A stretch of DNA of 64,000 nt from positions 3,906,001 to 3,970,000 of the forward strand of contig CBDDCL010000015.1 of the NCBI GenBank assembly GCA_965226245.1, in the 5' to 3' direction. The notes beneath the pieces are model-generated. The model was not told where the DNA came from. It searched no databases and was given only the letters and a program-made list of their open reading frames with translations. Shown here in pieces: positions 31,792-39,794 of this stretch; the stretch's first letter is position 1, and every line of letters starts with the position of its first letter. The stretch is from CBDCYS01 sp965226245 (GTDB lineage Bacteria > Acidobacteriota > Terriglobia > Bryobacterales > UBA6623). Both the position numbers and the translations under genes were made by a program.

Positions 31792-32928
31792 TCACTGCTC
31801 GTTCTGCGCCTTCTCCCGCCGTTCTTTTAGCCGCTTTCCCGCGGCCTTGACCGCCTTCGCTCCGCCCTGGCGAGCCCCGAGCCAGTCGTCCGACGCCTCG
31901 CCTTTCGCCTCCCGAACCCGGGCGCCGCGGAGCGCCAGCGTCATGGGGCGGTTTCCCTCGTGACAGCCGAACTCAAGCAGAGGCTCCTCGCTCAACTGCA
32001 TCTCGTAAGCCACCGACCACGGTTTCTCGAACGACTCCGGATCATTCACTGTGTACTCGTAGAGCAGCGTGCCGGTGCTGGTTCGGGTGAAACGCTCCTC
32101 GAGGATCATGTTCTTGCCGGAGCCTCGGAGGTTGGTGTGCTCGGTGTAGTTTTTGGTCCGCACGACCAGCGTATTCCCGTCCCAGTGACCGCGTGAATCC
32201 CCCTTCCACAGGCGGATGTCTTGCGGCACATGGTCACGACCGTCAAGAGGGATGATGCGGTGGTCGTTGATCATCTCGACCAGGATCGCGACGTGGTCTT
32301 TCGTCTGGAAGATCTCCGCGAAGTTGTTGTAGGCGCCGGGGTTCATCGGTGGTCCGACCGACATGACGATGCAGCGATCGCTTGGATCGCGGTCCTCCGG
32401 TCCCGCGGGCACTTGGCCCCAGCGGACAGTGCGCTCATCCTTCCGGCGCTTGGCGTCCTCGGTCAACGCCGGGAGGCGGCCGTCCGGGGGATCGACGATG
32501 AGCGACGTTCTCATCGTGCCGGTCATCTTCTTGCCGACATCCACGAAGATCCAGTTGTAGCCGACGTCGAGGTCGGCCTGGCCCAGGACCAAGGAGCCGC
32601 GCCGGTTGTCGTCTGCTCGTCCAACCCCGCTGTCCAAAAGGGCCTGTGCTCCGAGGTCGTTCTGGCCCGCCAAGGGGACGCGCTCCTCTAGATTACGCCG
32701 GCTGTCGATCTTCCGGCGCTTCTCCTCAAACTCGGCCACCTCTTCCGGCGTGAGGAACTCCTTGTCCTTGAATTCCGCCGGCCGCTCGAACGGCGTAATT
32801 GAGCGGCGGTCCCAGGTGCCTCGCAAGTCGGGATCACCCCAGGACGTCTTTGGACTATCCTCGGCGAGAGCGGCGGGCGCCAACACAGCGGCGGCGAGGA
32901 CGATCACGAGTGCGCTTCGATTGGTCAT
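31792..32928 (-). CDS. Secreted conserved hypothetical protein
   Basis: 378 residues with a clear signal peptide (LVIVLAAAVLAPAALAEDSP). The mature part starts TSWGDPDLRGTWDRRSITPF, followed by FERPAEFKDKEFLTPEEVAE, a pattern shared by many secreted acidobacterial and proteobacterial proteins of unknown function. Later motifs include DRCIVMSVGPPMNPGAYNNF, DVAILVEM-like strands and GHWDGNTLVVRTKNYTEHTN. The C-terminal 60 residues are lysine/arginine/alanine-rich. ATG 32928 follows AAGGAG at about 6 nt. It is isolated; no enzymatic motif can be named. Confidence 0.75.
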   Translation of the reverse strand: MTNRSALVIVLAAAVLAPAALAEDSPKTSWGDPDLRGTWDRRSITPFERPAEFKDKEFLTPEEVAEFEEKRRKIDSRRNLEERVPLAGQNDLGAQALLDSGVGRADDNRRGSLVLGQADLDVGYNWIFVDVGKKMTGTMRTSLIVDPPDGRLPALTEDAKRRKDERTVRWGQVPAGPEDRDPSDRCIVMSVGPPMNPGAYNNFAEIFQTKDHVAILVEMINDHRIIPLDGRDHVPQDIRLWKGDSRGHWDGNTLVVRTKNYTEHTNLRGSGKNMILEERFTRTSTGTLLYEYTVNDPESFEKPWSVAYEMQLSEEPLLEFGCHEGNRPMTLALRGARVREAKGEASDDWLGARQGGAKAVKAAGKRLKERREKAQNEQ

Positions 32929-33445
32929 GACTTTACTCCTTACTAGGCGTCTGAGGTGGTTCGGCGAAGTGCTAGCCAGAATTTCCGATTTGGAACTCCG
33001 ACTCGAACATGGTACTCCATCTCTTCTCCTGAATGCAACGACTTTGCCTCGTAAGGCAGGCCACGATCAGAACAAGCCGACTCCCGGAGATCTTTCTCCG
33101 CAAAAGGGTGCCAGAAGGCAGGACCAGGCAGGCAGCCCTCCGATCTACAGTTTCGGAGCGTCGGAATGGGGAAGCTTTCAGGAGCGCCTAGTGCAAAAGT
33201 CTTCCCTCCGAGTTCGAGCGGGATGGGAAGGCATCCATGCAAAATCAGTGACCTCAAGCCCCGAATCCTGCACACCCCAGACCCCAAATTCTGCGCTGCA
33301 AAATCCGAGACCCACCACTCCCAAAGGCAGGCCAACGTCAAGTCCCGACCCCGACACCGCCCAGAAGGCAGGTCCGGCCCAACCACCTTATCCACTTGAC
33401 CAATCCAACCCAGATGCTACGGTGACCTTATAACCGACCCGCGAC
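32929..33445. other. Intergenic region, no gene recognised
   Basis: The long plus-strand frame across this region (up to 33433) runs antisense to the secreted protein and then through proline/threonine-rich low-complexity codons; it lacks any recognisable domain. Upstream sequences of both flanking genes are here. Confidence 0.4.
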
Positions 33446-33745
33446 ATGACGCAACTCACCAAAGAGCACCTAGACAAGGCGCTCGACAAACATTTCAAGA
33501 AGGTAGACCAACGATTCGAGAAGATGGATCGGCGATTTGACGTGCAAACGAAGGAACTCAAAGCCTACACCGACGAACGGTTCACGGAATCAAAGGCTCA
33601 TACTTCCGAGCAGATCGAAGGGCTCGCGCGCATGGTCCAGCGGGGATTCCAAGAGATGAGCCGGAAACTCGACATCCGCGAAGACGTGGACAAGCTCAAG
33701 CACCAGATGCGCCAAGTCCGACAATCGATCGGTCTTCGGAACTAA
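33446..33745 (+). CDS. Small coiled-coil protein
   Basis: 99 residues, almost entirely predicted coiled coil by heptad pattern: LDKALDKHFKKVDQRFEKMD, then RRFDVQTKELKAYTDERFTE and VDKLKHQMRQVRQSIGL. Short coiled-coil proteins of this kind (HxxxxDxRFExMDxRF) are common and of unknown role, possibly a scaffold. No signal or membrane segment. A good terminator follows 28 nt after the stop, which supports a monocistronic gene. Confidence 0.75.
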   Translation: MTQLTKEHLDKALDKHFKKVDQRFEKMDRRFDVQTKELKAYTDERFTESKAHTSEQIEGLARMVQRGFQEMSRKLDIREDVDKLKHQMRQVRQSIGLRN

Positions 33746-33772
33746 TCGCTCGGCGGCAACTGAGGAAACACA

Positions 33773-33804
33773 AAAAGCGGACTCCACCAGGAGCCCGCTT
33801 TTCT
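33773..33804 (+). terminator. Rho-independent terminator after the coiled-coil gene
   Basis: AAAAGCGGaCTCC-ACCA-GGAGcCCGCTTTT hairpin with T-rich tail; the symmetric A and T runs make it bidirectional. Confidence 0.85.
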
Positions 33805-33819
33805 TTCCCACCAGACCAA

Positions 33820-33895
33820 TGCCCAGCCCAAAAGGCAGGTTCGACTCCGCGGATCAGCTCAGCCGGGCGATACGTGTCGCTGGATCTCAACCCCC
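33820..33895. repeat. Direct repeat left of the PP-loop gene
   Basis: GCCCAGCCCAAAAGGCAGGT...GATCAGCTCAGCCGGGCGAT. It recurs in the same orientation at 34814-34891 with few differences and also encodes, on the minus strand, an EILKKGV-type pentapeptide-protein head remnant. Confidence 0.65.
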
Positions 33896-33982
33896 TTTTT
33901 CAGAATCTCCAACCGGTCCGAATCCGCCTCGCCGGAGTGTGCCGAAAGTTGACCATTCCTCACCTTCCCGAGAATCCCACCA

Positions 33983-34669
33983 TCAAGTGCGGTGCGCAGG
34001 AAGGCACACATCCGCAAAGACAAAGCCGTCTCGCTCCACCGTTTCGCCCAGCTCAACGGTGAGCGGCACGGCGAAGAGAGGGGAGTCGAAAACGAAGGTG
34101 TGAAACTCCCCGTTTTCGCCGCAGGGATCCACGTGGCCCGGAAGATCAGCCAAGAGAGCAGAGTCATAGAATCGACCCGCAAAATCTGATGCCAATTTGC
34201 GTGGATCAACGCATGTAACAATCGCTTTGTGGCCGGACTCAATAATGGCTCGCGCGAGTTTGACCGTGGGGCGTTGCCACAGGGGAAAGAGCGGCTCTAT
34301 GTCTGTGTCTCGCAGCATTTCCTCGCGATACTGCCGCACGTCTTCCAGGAACAAGTCGCCAAAGGCCATGTGCGTGACGCCTTCGCTTTGAGCAGTGTCG
34401 ATCACCCCTTTCATTTTTCTTTCGTAGACCTCGTTGGGGCAGGGGTTGGGGATTTCAATGACATGAAGGGGGAGCCCCAGCATTTTGGCTTGAAGGGCCA
34501 GAAGCTCCCTCCGCACACCGTGCATGGAGACTCTGTCAAACGCCTGAGTGACCGTGGTCAGGAGACCCAAGACCTCGACGTCGGCCGAGTTCATCAACTC
34601 ATCAAGGCAATAACTGCTGTCCTTGCCCGAACTCCAGCACATCCAGACTTTTTTTGCGTAACATTCCAA
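33983..34669 (-). CDS. Adenine-nucleotide alpha-hydrolase-like PP-loop ATPase (Dph6-related)
   Basis: N-type ATP pyrophosphatase of the DUF71/diphthine-ammonia-ligase family, 228 residues. WSSGKDSS is the PP-loop that binds ATP. The family signature DPCGENGEFHTFVFDSPLF near the C-terminus is complete, as are GVTHMAFGDLFLEDVRQYRE and PLWQRPT. Bacteria lack diphthamide, so the bacterial substrate is unknown; an amide-forming or thiolation-like reaction is inferred from the fold. TTG 34669 is used because ATG 34642 would remove the first beta-strand. The gene is flanked by 76-bp direct repeats. Confidence 0.85.
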   Translation of the reverse strand: MECYAKKVWMCWSSGKDSSYCLDELMNSADVEVLGLLTTVTQAFDRVSMHGVRRELLALQAKMLGLPLHVIEIPNPCPNEVYERKMKGVIDTAQSEGVTHMAFGDLFLEDVRQYREEMLRDTDIEPLFPLWQRPTVKLARAIIESGHKAIVTCVDPRKLASDFAGRFYDSALLADLPGHVDPCGENGEFHTFVFDSPLFAVPLTVELGETVERDGFVFADVCLPAHRT

Positions 34670-34813
34670 ATCTTGACGCCGTGTTTCAGAATCTCAAGAT
34701 GATCAAGATTCACCACGGCCCCAGCATGATGGAACCCCAACGGGAGGATCACAGAGTTGGCATCACTTCTCCCTGACTGTCCAGCCGAATGTCGATATCC
34801 GTAATCACCCGAG

Positions 34814-34891
34814 ATGCCCAGCCCCAAAAGGCAAGTTCAACTCCGCGGATCAGCTCAGCCGGGCGATACCTGTCGCTGGATCTCAATCCCC
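34814..34891. repeat. Direct repeat right of the PP-loop gene
   Basis: Second copy of the 33820-33895 repeat, same orientation. It overlaps the 3' end of the DoxX gene by about 9 nt. Confidence 0.65.
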
Positions 34892-35287
34892 ACTGCCCCC
34901 GGCGTTCCGTGCTTTTCTCTCCCGAAGCCAACCATCAATTGAGAAGCTGCCCCCACCGCTCGCGGACAAGAAGAGGAAAACGAACGAATACAGAGCTGCC
35001 AACTCCCCACGATTCACGATCGGCCAGAAACCTTGCGGTGCATGCGCCATGAAATAAGCCACTGCCAACTGGCCCGACAGGATAAACGCGACCGGCGGCG
35101 TCCCCAGCCCGACAATGACTGCGATTCCACCGAAAAACTCCAGTGCCCCGGCGAAACCGGGCAGCGATGCCAGTTCGACCGCCTCTCGGCCCAGAAGGCC
35201 AAACAGTTTCTGCAATCCATGCTGCAAGAGCAGGAACCCTGCGATGACACGCAGAAGATTCAGGGAAACCGCTTGGAAATTCCTCAT
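34883..35287 (-). CDS. DoxX family membrane protein
   Basis: 134 residues, four hydrophobic helices typical of DoxX: LNLLRVIAGFLLLQHGLQKL, then FAGALEFFGGIAVIVGLGTP, then VAFILSGQLAVAYFMAHAPQ and LAALYSFVFLFLSASGGGSF. The family motif HGxxKLFG and G.W at the end are present. The function is poorly defined (respiration-linked or redox membrane protein). ATG 35287 is preferred over GTG 35302 because AGGA lies about 6 nt upstream. It lies next to the small basic gene, same strand, 22 nt apart. Confidence 0.85.
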   Translation of the reverse strand: MRNFQAVSLNLLRVIAGFLLLQHGLQKLFGLLGREAVELASLPGFAGALEFFGGIAVIVGLGTPPVAFILSGQLAVAYFMAHAPQGFWPIVNRGELAALYSFVFLFLSASGGGSFSIDGWLRERKARNAGGSGD

Positions 35288-35309
35288 AGTTCCTGCCCTC
35301 ACTGAGAGG

Positions 35310-35570
35310 CTACTTCGCTGTGGCCGCTTTCTTCTTGGCCGCTCGTCTTCTCTTAACCCAATAAGCCTTCATCCGCTTCGACGCGGCTTCCCGCTGGTCC
35401 GCCGTCATCGGAGACCGCCACCGGCGTTTCTTCTTTGCCGGTTTCTCGACAGCTTCTTTCGGAGCACCGCCGCCGGGCCGCCGCCCCCTACGCCGAGGCC
35501 CACCCAGGACAGCAATAGCTTCATTAAGTCGATCACGTTCTTCAATGAGTAGAGCTAGGATGTCAGCCAT
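35310..35570 (-). CDS. Small basic protein with RRRGRRPG linker
   Basis: 86 residues: an N-terminal helix MADILALLIEERDRLNEAIA, an arginine/glycine linker (GGPRRRGRRPG, an AT-hook-like signature) and a lysine/arginine-rich end (RMKAYWVKRRRAAKKKAATA). Proteins with this plan are very common in Acidobacteriota and are probably DNA-associated. ATG 35570 is chosen because the upstream frame shows no conservation. It may be co-transcribed with doxX. Confidence 0.7.
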   Translation of the reverse strand: MADILALLIEERDRLNEAIAVLGGPRRRGRRPGGGAPKEAVEKPAKKKRRWRSPMTADQREAASKRMKAYWVKRRRAAKKKAATAK

Positions 35571-35613
35571 ATCGGAAGGATTGTACCACGACCCCGCCGC
35601 TTCGTCCCCGTTT

Positions 35614-35817
35614 TTAGCGACCCATCCCCGGCTTCGGCGGATTCTTGGCGTCCCGCGACCATCGGCCCAACTCTTCCAGAAACGCCCAGCCATCTTCTGG
35701 ACCCAGCAATATCATTCTGTACGTTCCACGAAGCCTCACGGTCACGCGTCCATCGGACTCTTCCTCGACGTCAGAGATCGCTTCAACGCTGATGATGTGC
35801 TTGCCGACTTTGATAAA
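35614..35817 (-). pseudogene. Small gene disrupted by IS1380 (3' part)
   Basis: The frame reads IKVGKHIISVEAISDVEEES, DGRVTVRLRGTYRMILLGPE and DGWAFLEELGRWSRDAKNPP, then stops. Removing the IS1380 element and one copy of its target duplication joins it to ATG 37468 on the other side as MDKPFIKVGKH. The original protein was therefore about 70 residues, resembling small proteins that state whether a value has strand-turn-strand LRGTYRMILLGPE structure; function unknown. The first four codons now lie 1.6 kb away. Confidence 0.75.
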
Positions 35818-37451
35818 CCTAAAAACGGCAGTTGCTAGGGGGCATCGGTGACATACAAGGGGCCGCCGAGGACTCTGCCGTGCAGAAATTGGCGGAAAAT
35901 CCAGCTCAGAATCAGTCGCCAGCGTTGGGCTCGGGTCAACTGCTCCGCAGTTGCTCGCACCCATTGCAGAAAGGCGCTCCCCCGCTGCAAAGCCGCCTTC
36001 ATCTGCCGCGCCCTGGCGTGCAAGCTGGTAATCGTTACCGTGGTTTGGTGGCCGTGGCGCGTCCGCCGGGCAATGCCGTGCAGCAGCAGCGGACGCGTCG
36101 TGATCGCCTCGCCATGCTTGTCGGGGATCGCCAGCCGCGTAAACAGCGTCCACCAGTTGTACACCAGCGCCCCGATGCGCGCCAGCACCTGACAACGCAG
36201 CAGGTCCTGGGTCGTGAATCCCGACCAACTCCATTGGTTCTTCAATTCGTCAAGGTTGTTCTCCGCGTCCGCCCGGTCGCGATAGTGCTGCGCGATCGTC
36301 GCCACCTCTTCGTCGAGCGAACTCACCAGCACGACGTACTCATAGAGCACACCCTGGTCGACGATTTCCGCCAACCCCAACGAGAGCTGTTGCGGCGCCG
36401 CCGGGTCGGGCTGAGTGAGGGCCAGATCGTTGCGAATCTGGCGCCGCAACACCACCAGCGGCCGGGACCGGCTCCAGCCTTCCAGCATCAACTCCGTGCG
36501 GATCGCTTGCCAGCCTTTGCCCGCCGACTCCCATTCCTCGCTGCGAAACAACCTCTCCAACAGTCCCTTCACGCCCCGGCTCTGCCGCAATTTGAACAAA
36601 TAAGGAAGCTCGCGCTGTGCGGCGCCCAGCATCATCCGCTCCGTCCCCCAGCCGATATCTCCGCGCAGCAGCGCCGGACGCTGCCCGGGTTCCAAGCCGT
36701 CGATAAACTTCCACAACTGCGGCTGCGCATACGAGGACGCCGTCTGGTTGCCCGGCTGCATTTCCACTTCCAGCAGCAGCCGCAAGTTGGCCACGAAGTA
36801 AGTGTGGTAGACGTGCGAAGGACGCCCCGGCTTGCCCGGGTTGTAACCGCGCTTGGCGCCCTGCTGGCACCCGTAGAGCGGCTTGACGCTGGAGTCGACG
36901 TCGAGGATCCAGGGCTCTTCCAGCAGCGCCTCGTAAGTTCGCTGCAGATGCTCGCGCAGCCAGCTGCTGCAAGCCTTCTCGTCGGCCCTTTGAAAGGCCC
37001 GCCGCGCCGAGTCTTCGCTGACGACCTTGCTCATCCCCAGCAATTCCGGGTTGACTCCATCGCCGCGGATCGAGCTGATGTGCGCGTAGCGGCGATGTCC
37101 CGCCAGCAGGCTCAGCAGCAGGGCGCCCAACACGTCGCGCACCGCCGGCGCGTTGGGGCTGCGGTAGTCGAGCGGACAAGCGGCGACCCAGTCGTTGAAC
37201 AACCCGGCGGTTTTAAGAAACTCGATGAAGTAGGGCATCTGCCCGTAGGCGGTCACCGCCGCGCCGGCGTCCCAGCGCAGATGCACCTTGCCGCCGTAGG
37301 TGTCCAGCGCCTGGCTGCCACGGCTCTGCTTAGCGATGGCATTTTGGGGCTCCCCCAGCGGGTGAAGCTGTATTGCGCCTCGTGATTTCGACATCACCCA
37401 CAGTATCAACCACTTGCCCCCTGAGCCGCCAATTCAACCGCCGTTTTTAGG
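35818..37451 (-). mobile_element. IS1380-family insertion sequence
   Basis: 1634 bp. The terminal repeats start CCTAAAAACGGCaGTTG and, at the other end, CCTAAAAACGGCgGTTG, with a subterminal AGGGGGCA in both. The 5-bp target duplication ATAAA is at 35813-35817 and 37452-37456. It contains one intact-looking transposase and disrupts the small gene at 35614. Confidence 0.92.
35835..37394 (-). CDS. IS1380-family transposase
   Basis: DDE_Tnp_1-type transposase of 519 residues. The catalytic regions are LDVDSSVKPLYGCQQGAKRG (first Asp), LRGDIGWGTERMM (second Asp) and YRDRADAENNLDELKNQW (Glu of the YREK-like block). ATG 37394 (MSKSRGAIQLHP) is preferred over the TTG-type extension to 37409. Full length for the family and without internal stops, so probably active. 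The long open frame on the opposite strand is a shadow. Confidence 0.93.
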   Translation of the reverse strand: MSKSRGAIQLHPLGEPQNAIAKQSRGSQALDTYGGKVHLRWDAGAAVTAYGQMPYFIEFLKTAGLFNDWVAACPLDYRSPNAPAVRDVLGALLLSLLAGHRRYAHISSIRGDGVNPELLGMSKVVSEDSARRAFQRADEKACSSWLREHLQRTYEALLEEPWILDVDSSVKPLYGCQQGAKRGYNPGKPGRPSHVYHTYFVANLRLLLEVEMQPGNQTASSYAQPQLWKFIDGLEPGQRPALLRGDIGWGTERMMLGAAQRELPYLFKLRQSRGVKGLLERLFRSEEWESAGKGWQAIRTELMLEGWSRSRPLVVLRRQIRNDLALTQPDPAAPQQLSLGLAEIVDQGVLYEYVVLVSSLDEEVATIAQHYRDRADAENNLDELKNQWSWSGFTTQDLLRCQVLARIGALVYNWWTLFTRLAIPDKHGEAITTRPLLLHGIARRTRHGHQTTVTITSLHARARQMKAALQRGSAFLQWVRATAEQLTRAQRWRLILSWIFRQFLHGRVLGGPLYVTDAP

Positions 37452-37729
37452 ATAAAAGGTTTATCCATCCCAGCTAGATTTTCCAACACCCAGTGACCTC
37501 GGCACAATCCGCAGTCCCCAAATAACAAAGCGGGCGCCAGGCCATCTCAAGCCCAACGCCCGCCCCAGCGCATGTTCGCGCCGGTTTGTCGTGATCGACA
37601 TTCAGATCTTACCACACGATGACCAAACCAAACCCGCGGACCAAACCAACTGTGCTTTAGCGAACCTACCCCTCACCAGATCCACGGCCCGCCAGTCACC
37701 GAGGACGGCAGCGGCTGGGAGCCCCACCC

Positions 37730-38173
37730 GTTTTTACAGACACCCTTCCGGGAGGTCGTGCCAAGATTCTCACCCGACGGCCGCTATGTCGCCTACGTGT
37801 CGAACGAGTCGGGTCAAAACGAAGTCTATGTACAACCCTTTCCCGAGGGCGGCCGCAAGGTGACGGTGTCGAGCAACGGCGGGAGGAAAGTGCGCTGGAG
37901 CCGGGACGGCAAAGAGCTGTTTTATGTTGAGGGGGAGACCTTGGTGGCCGTTTCGGTATCGAGCGGTTCGGGCTTTTCGGTAGGCTCAGCCATCCGCCTG
38001 TTTGAGCATCCGGGTTTGAGACCAGGGTTCAATTACGCCCCCTACGACGTCTCGGCTGACGGCCAGCGGTTTGTCTTGGCCGAGACGGTGGGAGAGGGCG
38101 CGGACGTCCCCGAGCCGTCGATCCGCATCGTCCAAAACTGGTACGAAGAGTTCCGCAACCGCGAGCAAGACTA
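37730..38173 (+). pseudogene. PD40/Ser-Thr kinase C-terminal remnant
   Basis: Tail of an acidobacterial kinase with a TolB-like propeller: VPRFSPDGRYVAYVSNESGQ, VYVQPFPEGG, VRWSRDGKELFYVEGETLVA and the characteristic end SIRIVQNWYEEFRNREQD. No kinase domain is upstream; an IS1380 junction and non-coding DNA precede it. The TAA stop is split by the IS3 element at 38174, so the frame now runs a few residues into the IS. Confidence 0.8.
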
Positions 38174-38410
38174 TGGTATGCACCCCTAGGCTGAGACAGC
38201 GACAAAGTGAGACAGTAACCGTTCGCTGAAAGATTGTAGACTTTCGAGCGACACTATTGCAATACTCTGAAACAGCCGGGAAAGCGGAGGCAGGCGCTGC
38301 TGGAGAGCAACCCGCCAAGGAATACCCGACCGACAACTCATCGAGACGATGAGCCTCGGGGCGGGACATGTGTCCCGCTCCGGGTGCAAGCGATGTCTCG
38401 ATAGATTGTC

Positions 38411-39232
38411 TCATGCCTCGGAAAACTCAAAGCTCGGATTTCTGAGCTGTTCGTATGCCGGCAACGATGCCTCGAACTCCGCCGGCGGTTGATATCCCAG
38501 CGACGAATGCAATCGCCGTTGGTTGTAGACCGCGTCGATGAAATCCGCGATCGAAGCCCTTGCTTCGTCCATCGATTGGTACGTCTGTAGGTTCACCTCC
38601 TCGCTCTTGAGCGTCTTCATAAAACTCTCTACGCGGGCGTTGTCGTAAGGATTTCCACGCCGGCTCATCGAGATCAGCGCGCCACATTGTTCCAGCAGCC
38701 CGACGTATGCCCTTGAGACGTATTGGACCCCTTGATCGGAATGATGCACCAGCCCCGGCTTGGGCCGCCGTAACTCGATCGCTTGACGCAACGCATTCAG
38801 CGCCAAGATCGCTTCGAGTGAAGGGCCCAATTCCCAGCCCACCACCCGCCGCGAGTAGGAGTCCATCACGACCGCCAGGTAGACGAACGAGCGGCGCATG
38901 CGCACGTACGTGATGTCGGCCTGCCAAAGCTGGTCGATGCCGTCAACTTGTAGAGTTTTGGCCCAATTCGGATAGGCCGCGCGCTGCTGGTCCGAGTCCG
39001 TCGTCAACACATAGCGGCGCTTGCGAATTGCCAACAGGTTGTCGTTGCGCATCAGACGCAGGACCTTCTTGTGGTTCACGGTGAAGCCTTGCCGGCGCAG
39101 TTCGGCGGTCACCCGACGATAGCCGTAGCGGCGATTCGAAAGCGTAATGCGTTGAATCCGATCGCGCAATTCGATGTCCGCTTCCGCAGGTTTGACGCGG
39201 GCTAATTGGCGGTAATATCCCACTCGGCTCAC
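38411..39232 (-). CDS. IS3-family transposase OrfB
   Basis: Integrase-like catalytic subunit (rve fold), 273 residues as a separate frame. WQADITYVRMRRSFVYLAVV (first Asp), GLVHHSDQGVQYVS (second Asp) and NPYDNARVESFMKTLKSEEV (Glu) form the DDE triad. The N-terminal HTH_21 part includes NRRYGYRRVTAELRRQGFTV. It is probably made mainly as an OrfAB fusion by -1 frameshifting at the T6 run (39368-39373): the shifted frame continues without a stop from orfA into the GTG 39232 start region. Confidence 0.92.
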   Translation of the reverse strand: MSRVGYYRQLARVKPAEADIELRDRIQRITLSNRRYGYRRVTAELRRQGFTVNHKKVLRLMRNDNLLAIRKRRYVLTTDSDQQRAAYPNWAKTLQVDGIDQLWQADITYVRMRRSFVYLAVVMDSYSRRVVGWELGPSLEAILALNALRQAIELRRPKPGLVHHSDQGVQYVSRAYVGLLEQCGALISMSRRGNPYDNARVESFMKTLKSEEVNLQTYQSMDEARASIADFIDAVYNQRRLHSSLGYQPPAEFEASLPAYEQLRNPSFEFSEA

Positions 39233-39663
39233 CCCCGCGAGTTCGCAAGTTTGTTCGATGCTGAGTCGGCCTTCGGCGCGGATTTCGTTGATAACCGCGT
39301 AGAGCTGCTCGCGGTTCGAGCGTCGCTGCTCGGCCTCGCGAGATTCAAGGCGCCGAAGGCTCGTTCGAAAAAATCCAATTCCGCCGCTTGCTTGCCGACC
39401 AGACGTTCAAGTTCTGCGATCCGCTCGGCGGCGGGATCAGGCGACTTCAAGCTCACCACTTGCTGTCCGGGTCGCGGCCGCCCGCGCCGCCGTTCGAGAC
39501 CTGCCAGGCCCTCGGCCCGATAGGTGTCGCGCCAGCGATACAACACCGCCCGCGCTACGTCGAGCTCGCGGCTCAACCTCATGATGCTCTCCCCGTCAAG
39601 CATGCGGCGCACCGCTGCTTCCTTGAATCTCGCCTCATACGAGCGCTGTTTCCTTCTCCCCAT
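39229..39663 (-). CDS. IS3-family transposase OrfA
   Basis: Helix-turn-helix DNA-binding subunit, 144 residues when read without frameshift: RSYEARFKEAAVRRMLDGES, VARAVLYRWRDTYRAEGLAG and a leucine-zipper-like RIAELERLVGKQAAELDFFE. The last 40 residues (ALNLARPSSDARTAS...) are out of the transposase frame because the normal product shifts -1 at GATTTTTTC, giving FRTSLRRLESREAEQRR. ATG 39663 follows GGAG. It overlaps orfB by 4 nt. Confidence 0.9.
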   Translation of the reverse strand: MGRRKQRSYEARFKEAAVRRMLDGESIMRLSRELDVARAVLYRWRDTYRAEGLAGLERRRGRPRPGQQVVSLKSPDPAAERIAELERLVGKQAAELDFFERAFGALNLARPSSDARTASSSTRLSTKSAPKADSASNKLANSRG

Positions 39664-39733
39664 CTGGAACTCCTTCTCCATTTCGCTGAATTCTGTCCCA
39701 CTTTATCTTGTCTCACTTCTGGGGTTCACTCCA

Positions 39734-39794
39734 CTAAGTCTCCTGAAACGAACTACATAGCGCTCGTGGGCAGATAACTGTTGATTAATCCCGT
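39734..39794. repeat. Kinase-tail 3' block, left half
   Basis: TAAGTCTCCTGAAACGAACTACATAGCGCTC... ending in GATTAATCCCGT. It continues after the IS1595 copy at 40822 with AATCCCGTAACCACCAGTAATC; the target duplication accounts for the repeated AATCCCGT. Confidence 0.65.

Larger units (their letters stand above)
38174..39733 (-). mobile_element. IS3-family insertion sequence
   Basis: 1560 bp with ends TGG...ACCCC...TGAGACA (left TGGTATGCACCCC, right TGGAGTGAACCCC on the opposite strand) and the 3-bp duplication CTA (38171-38173, 39734-39736). It carries overlapping orfA and orfB on the minus strand. It is inserted exactly in the stop codon of the kinase remnant: GAC-CTA|IS|CTA-AG restores to GAC-TAA without the IS. 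Confidence 0.9.

Noticed and set aside
32606..33433. 275-residue plus-strand open frame
   Set aside because: Runs antisense to the secreted protein gene, then through proline/threonine-rich intergenic sequence; no domain and no ribosome-binding site.
35832..37385. 517-residue plus-strand open frame opposite the IS1380 transposase
   Set aside because: It is the antisense shadow of a GC-rich transposase gene; no domain pattern, many R/H/Q-rich stretches.
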